Positions 25,501-37,500 of a DNA stretch of 64,000 nucleotides are shown here, piece after piece; position 1 is the stretch's first letter, and every line of letters starts with the position of its first letter. Under the pieces are notes generated by a model, which saw only the letters and a program-made list of their open reading frames with translations, was not told the origin of the DNA and made no database searches. Both the position numbers and the translations under genes were made by a program. The stretch spans positions 233,501 to 297,500 of the forward strand of contig CAJNDS010002393.1 in NCBI GenBank assembly GCA_905221605.1, read 5' to 3'. This DNA is from Symbiodinium natans (lineage: Eukaryota > Sar > Dinophyceae > Suessiales > Symbiodiniaceae).

Positions 25501-28500
25501 CTCCCAGGGGCAAGGCATCAGCTTGCGTTGGGGGGAAGGGGGCGGGGGAGTCGTTTCTGAAGTATGGGCCCTTGGGTTTTGCATGTGGGGTATATAAGGG
25601 GTATACAAAGGGTTTAAGGTCCAATTTTAAACGGACCATGGAGCTGCCCTGAGACAGCGTTACTACCATAACCCATAAACAATTTCCTAAAACAGAACGA
25701 TAAGCTTTATAGGACCCGTAAACTCTACAAGTCCGAGAAGCCCTGCAAGCCATCATAGGGGTTCGAGGAATGGAGGGGCTTTGGGGTTTGAGGTCTTGAG
25801 GGCTCTGGGTTCTGGAGCTTCCGGGGCGGAAGGTTAGGATTGTTTAGGGTTGAGGGTTTAGGGCTTAGGACTTAGGGTGTAGGATGTTGTTTTTCAGACA
25901 GGAGGCGGCTTGAAGGCATGAGTGTATGGACCTTACTCCCACGATTCTGAGCCCTTAAAACCCTACATAAGCAGAAAAGCTAAGTCCTGCAAACGCGCCT
26001 ATAATCCCGTTAAATAAAGCCTATAAACCCTGTAGCTCTGGAGTCCCGAAACATGTCTCAAAGCCCACATGCAGGCCGTTGGAACGGTGATCGGCTTTTT
26101 CAGCATCATGCTCTTTTGCATCCCAATCGGTATCTTCGGAGAAGGCCGCGCTGTTAGTGGATACAATTGTCCGACTGCAACCAGCCCAATCAATGTGTTG
26201 GTGCAGTTTGCGAGTTATTATTGTCCTCTTTCTTCTCGTCTTGCTTCTTGCTGGCCCAGTGGTACCGGTTTCCCTGTCTTGTCTCCCGGTTCCCTTAGAA
26301 AGTAACAACCAAAAAAGGTGGTAACATAATCTTCCTGAAAAGGGAAATATGGGGATTGTTTTTTGTTGTTTTTGTTTTGTCGGGCTTCTTAAGCACATCG
26401 TAGTCTAGCGCAGCACATGCATGGCCAGTTGGACTCCGGTGTGCTCCTTCCTCTGCTTCTGGGCTCTTGGCCTCGGCCTCTGCTTACGAAGGAAGGGTGG
26501 GCTGGGAATCTACCGATGGTAGATCTCTCCAACATGAAGCGCGGAACTGACCCTAACCCTAAACAACGAACCCTGAACCCCAAACCCCAAACCGTTGGCC
26601 TCTACTCCTGCGCGTCTCATCCAACAGTGTCTTGGGCTAAGGGTAAAGGTTAGTATGCAACCAGCTCGCCACGACTTCATTGCAGAGCTCCCGGAAGCCT
26701 CCTGACTGTCCCACGTAGGAGCAGGGTTTGGGAAACTAAACCCTAAACCCTAAACCCTAAACCCGTGCGTTGTCCCCCGCAGGTTTCATGGAGAGGGTGC
26801 GAGCAGACAGAGAGCTGTCCCACGAGGACGCCAGGTTTTCGGGGTTTAGGGATTGCTCGCGTGTGCAAGGGTTTGGGCTTAGGGTTAGGGTTTAGGGTTG
26901 AGGGTTTAGGGTTTAAGGGGTTTGGGGTGTACCGTAAACCCTAAATTCCTAAATCTTAAGTCCTATAAACCCAAAAACTCGGGCAGTTGAGCGTGGAAAG
27001 CCCTGTGCTGAACGCATTTCGGGTCTCGGGATTTGGGAAGCCACCCTCAGAGCCCCAGATGGGGTTTGGGTTTTTGATTGCCATGATTTCGGGTTTTGGG
27101 TTTAAACCCTCCCTCACATATTTTTTAGTAATTCAACGCGGGTTGAGATGGATATGTTCTTTCTGTGGGCCCTGAAATCCCTCTAGAATCATATATATAT
27201 ATATATATGCATATATATATATATAGAGCCAATAGAGCCCCTACGGCAGAAAATACATGTTGTAGGCCCCCCCCTCCCCCCCCACCTAAATCCCCGCCCC
27301 AGAGGACGACGAGTTCGACAGACGTCCCTGGCAGGCCTTGTGTTTGTGTGAGGGTTTTTTCTGGCCTTGTTGGGTTGAAGCTTTAGGGGCTTCAGGGGCT
27401 TAAGGGGGTTTAAGAGGGTTCAGGGGGCTTCAGGGGGCTTCAGGAAGCTTCAGGGGCTTCAGGGCTCAAGGGGTTCAGGGTTGAGGGGTTTGAGGGGATT
27501 TAGGGATTCAGGGGTAAGGCTGAGGCCATCCCGCATCCCCAACACGGAAAGCTTGGAAGATTGGATTCAAACGCCAGACAGTTCTCAGCCCTCGAGGCTT
27601 GGGCAGCTCATCGTGTTCAACCCTAAGCCCTAAACCTGAAACCCTAAACCCTAGACCTGCTCCCTAATCCCCAAACCCTGATCCCTAAACCCGAAGCCCT
27701 GAAACCTGCCACGGGCCTTTGCTTCCCTCACGCACGGCTTCAAAAACAAAACCCTGAGCCCTAAAAACGTGGAGCATTCGAATCGGCTGGCTCCTGAATC
27801 CCACCCCCCCCCCCCCCCCCAATATCATATTCCGTATCATCATGCAAAGCATTTCAGGGCATCTCCCAGACACAAATCCCATTTAAACCGGTATGGCCGG
27901 CCCTGATGCCCAAGCCCTTAACTTTTTTTGCCCTTATTATCTGCGTATCCCTATGAAGTCAACAAGCTTTGAACCCGAAGCCCTATATGCTCTAAAAGCC
28001 TAAACCCTGAATCCTAAACCCCAAACCCAACACCCCCTGAACCCTCTAAGCTCTAAGAGCCCAAGCCAAGCACCACCACACGCTTCTCTGCGAGGAATGT
28101 TGCCGGCCAGAACCAGGTATGCGGCAGAAGGCAAGGAGCAGGGTTTAGGGTTTAGGATTTAGGGTTTAGGGTTTGATCCACACCGACAATGCCAAATGAA
28201 GAGCTTGCCCTGGTTTCGGGCGTGTAGGGCCGCGGGTTTTGTCGTGCTGGTGTGGTTCCCTGAACAGTCGTTGGGCAGACTGCAGATTGGAGATCGGATT
28301 CTCAGCGCCAAAGACCTGGGGATTCAGGTTGGAGATGGCTGGAGGGGGGTTTAAGGTTTTTAGATGGCTGAGTCATAAACCGTAGTAGCTGAGTAGATAA
28401 AATCCTACCACAATTGAAAGGTTCACCTTTTTTGGGCCAGGGTACTCAGCAACCAGGAACCTCAACTAGTAACAGTCAACCGGCTTGCAAAGTGGAGGTC

Positions 28501-31500
28501 TATGACATGCTTTATCAAGACCTACATCCTAAAGTGCATCCGACTCGCACGTCGGGCGCTCAGCCGCAGGCTTTCTCTGACAGTACCTCCAGGCCCCCCC
28601 TCCCCCCCTCCCCCCCCTTCCCCCACCCCCCAAAGAAAAAATCAAGCAAACATGTCATTCCTAAACCCCTTAACCCGAGCGGGATTTAGGGTTTAATCAG
28701 GGTTTTGGAGCCATGGGTTTCTTTGAGGGATGAGGTTTTTGGGTTTAGCTTCAGGGCTTTAGGGTTTGGATGTCAGGCGGGCGGGACTTCGGGTTATCTT
28801 GTGGCCTGCCTTTGCTCCACAAGAGGAGGGGATACCCTGAATCTGAACTTTATCAACTCCCTTAGCCCTTAAGGCCTTAAGCCCTAAAGTCCTAACCCCA
28901 AAGCCCTGAGCCCTAAACCCCCAATCTGGCCGGCCACCTCAATCTCCTCGAGGCTGCTCTTCCACATGGTCCGAGGCTGCTCCGTTGTGACACTTGGCTG
29001 GCTTAGGGGTTTAGGGCTTAGAGCTTAGGGCTCAGGGGTTTAGGGTTTAGGGCTGGGGCTCGGGCCTTCGGGCTTAGGGGTTCAGGGTTAGGGCTTAGGG
29101 GTTTAGGGGTTTAGGGTTTAGGGCTTGGGCCTTAGGGCTTAGGGGTTTAGGGTTAGGGCTTAGGGGTTTAGGGTTTAGGGTTTAGGGCCTAGGGTATCGC
29201 AGCAAGGATGGTCATCGCCACCACCTTCATCACGGCCGTCGCCACCGTGGAGGATTGGGGCGGATGGAAAGGTCGAGCCAGTGCCGGCATAGAGTTGGGT
29301 TCACAGTTCACAGCTAGGCTAAGGGGTTTAGGGTTTAGGGTTTAGGGTTTAGGGTTTAGGGTTTAGGGTTTAGGGTTTAGGGTTTAGGGTTAGGGTTAGG
29401 GTTTAGGGTTTAGGGTTTACGAGTTAGGGTTTACGGCAGTTTAGGGGTTTAGGTTCAGAAGGGTGCGCCAGGCTTTGCTGAGAATGCTGCCACCGCAAGC
29501 AAGGGGTGAACGAGATGTGGAGCATGGCGTCCCATGTGCCAGAGTCGCTAAGGAGATACGACCACCACTGTGGGCAAGGTCTTCTGGGTGGCAGCTTGGA
29601 AAGCAAAGGAGGATCGAATGATGGGGTTTAGGGTTTAGGGTTGAGGAAAGAGTTCCGGGTTTGGGGTTTAGGGTTCAGGGAGAATACTCCAGCTCAATAT
29701 GGACTAAAACCCTGGGTACTGAATACTGGTAGAAGCAACTGCCTCAGAGGGACTGGGTGAAGCCAGTACCCTGTGAAGTGGTACTGTAATGGAGGCGGAC
29801 ATTTTCACAGACAAGAAATTGAAAGCTAGCCCCAATTTAGCCTGTTAAATTGGGGCTAGCTTTCAATTTCTGCGGGGAGCCTGCCGGCTCAGTGCCCGCG
29901 GAAGTGGACGGTGAGGCGCCGGGAAGCGGGCGGGAGATACGATCTGCTGGCGGAGATCCAGAAGGCATGAAATAATCAAAATGAATATTCGTTGTTTACC
30001 TGAAGCCCTGCGTCCACTCCTAGGCGTATAGGGTTTAGGGTTTAGGCTTGCCGGCAGACTAGGGCTGAGGGTTTAGGAGCACCAAATGAAGGTAGACGTG
30101 GTGGGCACGGCGTGCGGGCCTCAGGCAGTAGTCTGGGAGACAATTTGTGTTCGCAGCTTCTCTTCGGCCATTGGCCTGCTGGAGGATCTGAGGGTATTCT
30201 AGGGTCTGGGGGTTTAGTGATTCTTTCATGTTGGCTCGGAGTTCGGAGTGGAGTTCCGTGGAGTGGGTTGTGCGGTGTGGGTTATGTGAGAAGCGTCTGC
30301 GCCTGAGCTGTCCATGCAATCCCTTCCCCCCGCCCCCCCCCCCCCCCTCGATTTCAGTTGTAGTTGTCAAACATCCCCAACCCCAGCCCAACACTACACT
30401 TGCTTGACAGATAGGGGGGTAGGGGTCCGTAGGGTTTAGGGTTCAGACTAGGGCGAAGGTTGTGGGCCTTGGTTTCGGGAAATACTTGTCCGGCCGGGCC
30501 GAATGGTTTTGGAGGTTTAGGGTTTGGGGTTCAAGTGCTGTGGGCTGTATTGGGGAAGCGATGCAGCTAGCAGACCATATGTTCTGTTCCTTAGAGTTGA
30601 GCTGCTTGGGCAACTGCTTATATTTCGGTGTAAGTTGAGACTTGTGGCTTCGAGGCAATATACCACGACCCAGAGAAGGCCCTTATTCGCTCTTTTTGGG
30701 GATTCGGATCCCGCTGAACCAAAACGTGCACCTGTTTTGATTCCTAGGTTACTCCAATACCAGTTTCTAAACCCAATACACCAGCTGCTGCCGCTAAGAT
30801 GGTTCATCTTGGAGTATTTCCTGCGAGTTGTGGCGACTGGCTGGCGGCATCCGACTTCCTTCGTTGGCTTGTGCGACTCTTGAATCAGGGTTAAGGGTTT
30901 TGGGTAAGTCCGAGCACTCTAAAGGGGCCGCCCGCATATGATCAAACTTACTTGGAAGTGATACCCTAAACCCTAAACCCCTAGTCCCTAAACCTGCTGC
31001 TGCTCGTCGAACAAGTCAGTCAGTCAGTCAGTCTGTCTGTCAGACATGCTGTGCTGAGCCTATGAGGTTCCTCGAACCGCTCAATGTTCCATAGTAGCAA
31101 GGGTTTAGGGTTTAGGGTTTACGGTTTACGGTTTAGGGCTTGGGTTTGGGTTTTAGGGTTTGGGGAGGCTCCGGTTTGCGCCCTGCTCATCATTCCGTGG
31201 CGGTCAAGCGCAGGGTCTGGACAGAGGTTCTTGCTTTTCGTTTCTGCCCGATGAGGACCTGATCTCTACAAAACCCTATGGAACCCTACAAGAGCCCCAA
31301 AAAGCACACCTAAAACCTCAAAACGCTCGATGAACCCGAGAGCCCTAGACGCACCCACCATTGTTCGGGTTTAGGGTTTGGGGTTTAGGGTTTGGGGTTT
31401 AGGGTTTGGGGTTTAGGGTTTAGGGTTTAGGCATAGGGTTTGGGGTTTAGGGTTTAGGGATAGGGTAGTGAGGATCTGATCTCCATCCTTGCCTTTTCCT

Positions 31501-34500
31501 ACACGTTGAACCCGAAGAAGCGACCGGAAGCCTTCCGGCCAGGTCGGGGCTTTTTTGATGGGGGGAGGGGGGGGGGGTTAGGATTTAGGATTTTGGGTTT
31601 AGGGTTTAGGGTTTAGGGTTTGGGTTTAGGGTTTAGGGTTTAGGGTTTAGGGTTGTTGCCGGATATTTCGGGGTCACTGTTTGGGGTTCCAAGAATAAGG
31701 GCCATCACTTAGTCAGGGAAATTGCCATGTCAGGGATAAAGGATCTTGCTGGCAAAGTTTTCTACACAAGGGGCCAGTCTCGAGACAGGCCTAGATGAAC
31801 TGCAATGCGGTTCTCATTGACTGCTGTTCAGTATGTATTCTTAGAAAACGATGAACACGTGCCTTCGTCTTACCTTTCCTTGTGACCCACGTATCGTTTT
31901 TTCATGGAGGTTATGAGGATGCGCACTACCTGGTCGACAGCATCGTGCTCCTTCGACTACTCCGTGTTTTCAGCCTGGTGTCCTGGTTGCCCATGAGAGG
32001 GAGAAGTGGCTTTAGGGTTTAGGGTTTAGGGTTTAATGTTTAGGGGCGGTGGAGTTTTGGCAGCTGTTGTAGCCCCTAACAGGGCCGAAGTTTCTGAACT
32101 GTGTCTGGCGCTTCCCGAGCCAGTCTGCAATGAGCTGGAGCCTGCCTCTAGGGCCAGAGTTTTCACACGAACAAGTCTTTCTCTGGCCAACTGAGGAGAG
32201 CTACTTCTATTCCCTGCACACCTTGCAATGTGTGCGCAGTGCTTAGTTCCGGTTGTGGTGGTGCTGCCTCGATGTGCATCTGTTGCTGCGCTCCCTTCCC
32301 TCTGGACTCTGGACATCAAGGCAGTTCTTTTGCCAGAGCACAACGTGGCCTTGTAATTGCTCTTGCAGATTTCCTAGGCTCCCAGATGAAACCCTGATGT
32401 AGCTCCCTAGGCTTTGGCTGAACAAGTGGCCACTAGCAAGAGCTGGCGGTGCGCTCGTCTCGACTTGGTTTGTGCATGCCACGCTGCTTCTAGGCTGGAA
32501 GCAGCAGTTGCGGTTGCCTGTAGAGGTTTATAGGGTTTCGTCTTTTTTGGTAGTGCGGAGGGGGTCATTTAGCACGTGCAGGGCATCTGCGAATGAAGTT
32601 CATGGTTCAGCCACCGTTCCTGTAAACCTAAGGCTCCTAAGCCCTGGAGGCCCTAGACCGTTGAGAGTGTTGGCTAGGGTTTCTGAGCCTTATGCTAGGC
32701 TCTACATCTGCGAGAATCCGAGAGCTCTTGGTGGAGCCATCCCACCGCCAGGCAGGGTGCTCTCCTGTGACTGCTGCTTAGTTGATACCTGCCAACCCCA
32801 ACCTCCTAAACCCATGACCCTAGGTCAAAAAGTTTCAGGCTCCTAAACATTCCTAAACTCTTCTCTTGACTCTTAGCCCTTAAATCCAAAGTTTCAGGAA
32901 CTAAGATAGGGAAGAGATGGGCATCTAGAGAGTCTTTCGTACGGCCTATGTGGCCTCTCTCGCATCTCTTCTTTCTCGAAATCTAGCTCCAGCGAGGCCG
33001 AATTAACCCTTATAAGCCCTAAGCCCTACATCCTTAGAAGGAGGAAGGTGACTGCTGGTGGGTGGGAGAGTGGGTGGGCGGTGGTGGTACATACAGCACG
33101 CAGCACCGAACGTTGGGTGGGAACTCTGGTTGGCATCTAAGGCTTTCTTGGTGCAACCAATTAAACTTCTCATAGCCCTCAAAATAAAGCACAAAGACAT
33201 CTGCAGCATTATGAACGCCCACTGGTTCGCGCAAAGAAGCCGGCTTACGAAGCACTTGCAAGTCTCAGGGTCTTCTGGAGGGTTATTAAGGAAGTATGGC
33301 CCTATAGATTTCATAGCTGGATTGTGTGTGTATGGGTTGGTCGTACTTAGGCAATCTAAGTGTTTAGCAGGAGACGGGGCATGATATCTCGCTCCAGGAT
33401 TTCTGTGCTTAGGTCACTTATACCATGGGTTTTGGTAGGTTGGAGATATTGGTAAATATTATATATATATATATATATATGGAGTAACCCTATATCCTCA
33501 ACCCTGAACCCTAAATCCTAAACCCTACTATATGTATATGTACATAATTACATGCTGCCCAACATTCCTGTTCTAACTACATGGGCCGCTATAGTAGCTG
33601 GGGCAGGCGAGAAAGGCGAGGGTGGCGCCGAAGAGGAAGAAGACGATGGCTTGTCGTAGCCCGGCATGTGTCAGGGTTTTATCCCTGTTAGGTTTTTTAG
33701 GTGTCTCTGTTTTAGCCCTATGATAAAACAGAGCCCTAAACCCTAATCCCTAAACCCTTCAATTCTTGGGAAAAGGTTTTTTTTGTTTTTGCTTCGGCTA
33801 CTAGGGAAGTTTGTGCGTTGACCCCCTGAGGTAACAGTGGTACCACAGGTTTCAGGTTGTTCAGTCCACAAGCCAACCCCAAACCCTAAGTTCAATGTTA
33901 AGCCCTAAACCTAGGCCAGTTTCAGGTGGGATGTTTCTCCCAGACGATGCCTTACGGTACAGTTGCCCCCGTTTTCGACGACGCCTTATATACAGGCCCC
34001 GCTTGATGCCCATGTTCAGGCTTTCCTCGAGGCCCTACCGCTCCAGACCCATCACCCCCGAACGTGAGGAGGCAGTGGCACAATCATCCCTTTCCTTCCC
34101 CTCCAAAACTGGTTTCGGGTTTAGGGGGCTTGGGGTTGAGGGTTTAGGGATGCCCACTCCTGCGCAGGAAGTCTCATGCCCCCAAGCAAGCAAATTTATA
34201 ACAAGCTGTTACAATCGCTGCTTGCCGGCTGCGCCTTTTGGACTCTAGGGTGTGCATCAGTAAATGTGCTCGTATGTCGCTGCCAAGAGTTTGTTAGGTA
34301 TCTGATGCTAGCTGAGGATGGTGCAGCGCTACAGAAGTGTTCTGTCCGCGCTACAGTACAGCATCGTGCACCTCTTCGGTGACTACCCGGAGACGGACTA
34401 TACAACCGAGGCCGAGCCAGTTTGAAGTCGAGAGTTGAACTTAAACTTCAGCACGAGGCCACGTAGCCCCAGTTTAGGGTTTAGGGTTTAGGGTTTAGGG

Positions 34501-37500
34501 TTTAGCCAGCGGCATGCAAGTCGCGCATTCTGGCTCATTGCTTGTGTCATAGTTGTCTGCCTCCGTGCAGTAAGTAGGATTTACAAGTTCCTTGTAACCC
34601 CAAATAGGATATTTAAAGGGGACCCCAAATCCACTCACCAAAAACAGCAATGAAGCCCTGTTTCATGTCAGGCCAAGATCATCCACTTTTTCGGCATCAT
34701 GGGCAGTTTGGCGGCATTCAACACCTGCAATCTCATACTCTCGACTCAACCCAGACCGAAACCATCGAAACGCTACTTTCATGATCCTCGGTGTTCTTGC
34801 TGGCTGCGGATTTGCGATGAGAGAGCCCTCTCCTCAACCCACCCTCAAACTATCGGGTGATTGGTTTGGGTGGCGGTTGTGTTCCATGGGAGTGCCCTGA
34901 ACATGCGCTCGAACACCTGCTAGTTATGAAAATTGTGTATATATTCCACCTGTCCGCGAAGATGCAAAAGGCAATCTTGAGCCCCCGGCCCGAAACCCTA
35001 AGCCCTAAACCCAAACGAAGGCCCAAGCCCAACAGTCTGCGGGGTCCTCTTCAGCTTTTCGACAATTCCCATCCGGCTTAGGGCTTATGGCGGTAGACGC
35101 TAGGGTACGCGCCTTGCCTCGTCATTGTAGCGGCTCAACCTGCCATCTGAAGTACAAAAGAGACCCTCCACAAATTGAAAGCGTGTGCCCAAACCATTAC
35201 CCTAAACACCCTACACCCTAGCCATGACCCTCTTCATGGAGTTACCAGGATGGGTTCCTATGCCATATACAGTCCCTGAGAAGGCCCTTTATAGGGTTCA
35301 GTATATTTCATTATGAGGATTAGACGGCCTACTCGCCCATCCTGGTATCTCAGGCGGCATTGCCATTATCTCCACATTCTGTGGGGTCTTCAGTGCTGGC
35401 TTTGTCGACTTCCTAGAGACGACAAGGACAGAGCAGGCAACTGCCTGTGTTGGTCGACATGTCAATGCATTCTAATGTTGGTTTAGGGTTCAGGGTTTAG
35501 GGTTTAGGGTTTAGGGTTTAGGGTTTAGGGTTTAGGGTTTAGGGTTTAGGGTTTAGGGTTTAGGGTTTAGGGTTTAGGGTTTAGGGCCTCTTTGAGCGCT
35601 AGGTCCCTGCCCTCCGCACCGAATCGGTTTCAAAGGCCATCCCTGCACTCCAAAAGGACCTGGAAACGAGGTATGAGAATGGAGGGTTTAGGGTTTAGGG
35701 TTTAGGGTTTCGGGTTTAGGGTTTAGGGTTTAGGGTTTAGGGTTAAAAGGACCTGGAAACGGCATATGGGGGTTTCCGAAATTAGGGGTACCTTATTGGG
35801 GTCCTTATTCGAAGGGAACCCTACTATTTGGGAATCTATATCGAGGGCACCCTTTTTTCGTAAACCCCCGTATCCAGAGATGAAGCCATCTCAGCTAGTT
35901 CTGCTTCTGGGTTCCCACACAGCTTGCACACGCATGCCTGGGACAAAAAGCTGCTGCGGAAGTGCTCTCAAATTTGGAGGCCAAGCAGAAGTCGTCCGAT
36001 TTCCTGCGTGCGACAGTGAAGATGAAGCTGGGCTTGAAGAAGGTGCTGGAGAACAGGAGCCTTGGATCTAACGGGACTTTCCAAGCCTGAGCTCTACATT
36101 GACCTAAACCCCAGACTCATTGGTCCTTAGTAGGGAATGAGGGTATTCGCTACCTTATGTCCCCTTTATTGCCGGTTAAAGGGTTATATTCACTAGGACC
36201 TGTAATGAAACCTCAGCCTCTGGCCCGGGACATCGGCACAATGTCCCAGGCGTTCACGGCCCAGCGGGGAGTCAGCAACGATGCAGCCGCAACAGAATTC
36301 GGCACCGTCGATCTGCAATTTAGGGTTCATGCACTGGTTCTTGTAGGGACTTGGTGAATCAGGTAATTACCCGATATAGTCCCTCAAGTTCCCTCATTCC
36401 CTACCAAAAACCAGTACTTGGAGGGCTGAGGCGAGGGGAGTTCCATCATGGATCGAGGAGTTCAAGAGATCAATTTGCAGGAAAGACCTACGCTACCGAA
36501 CATCCAACAACTCTAGAATCACCGACTGATCGAGCTCTCGAAAGTAAGACTCAGAACAGCTCCTAGACAAAATGCTTTAGGGTTGAGGGCTTGGCGGTCG
36601 TTTGACCGAGGCATGGACCTCCATTCAGAGGTTTGCTCGTGCCACCTGGCGACCCTACACCAGGGTGTAGGGTTTAGGGTTTATTGAAATTATTCAGGGT
36701 TCAGGTCCGGGGAAAGTTTCGAGGAAAGTTTCGAGGAGTTTCGGGGAGTCTCGGTTTGGACCTTTGAATAATTTCAAGTTACAGGGGCTTGAGGGTTTAG
36801 GGTTTAGAACTTTCTCAAGCTGGGCTTACGTATGCAAACTCGTAAGGTAAAAGCCACAGCAAAGAAATTCCCAAAGAAGAAATAGTACAGAAGACATGTC
36901 TAGCTGCAACGGACCCATAGGTTAGTTCTAGTCTGAAAATGGAGTTCGATGAGGAACTCGGCAACCACGAGCCTCAGACCCCTCAAATCTCAAACTATGA
37001 GCCCCTAAAACCCTAACCCCCACCCCGCCACCCCCCCCCCCCCCCCCAAGCCCAAGACCTTTCGAAACCCAATGGCACCCTAAACCCCTATTCCTTCAGC
37101 CTTGGCTGGAATCTAGGCTTCGGGTCTAGGGTATACCGAAGCCTAGAACCCTAAACCCTGAGTTGAGGGGTTTGCCAGCTCTAGGGCGCGCAGCCAAGGC
37201 GATCATGTTCCGGCGTACCCCTGCAGGCACGGCTGGGTGGCAAGGGGGGCAGTTCTACGAAGTTTCGGTGGAAGTTGAGATACCCTGCTACATGGTTGGA
37301 TTCCTTAGAAGAAGGTCGTGTTTGAAACTGGAGATTTAGGGTTTCAGGGCTTCGGGTTCGGGGTTTCAGGGTTTCAGGGTTGTAGGGTTTTAGGGTTTAG
37401 TGCTTAGGGTGTTTCAGGGTTTATAAGGATGTGTCGGCTCCAGACGTGCGACCTGCGTGTTCTGCAGCAGGAGCCAGCGTCCAGCTGTTTTTCAGCACCG

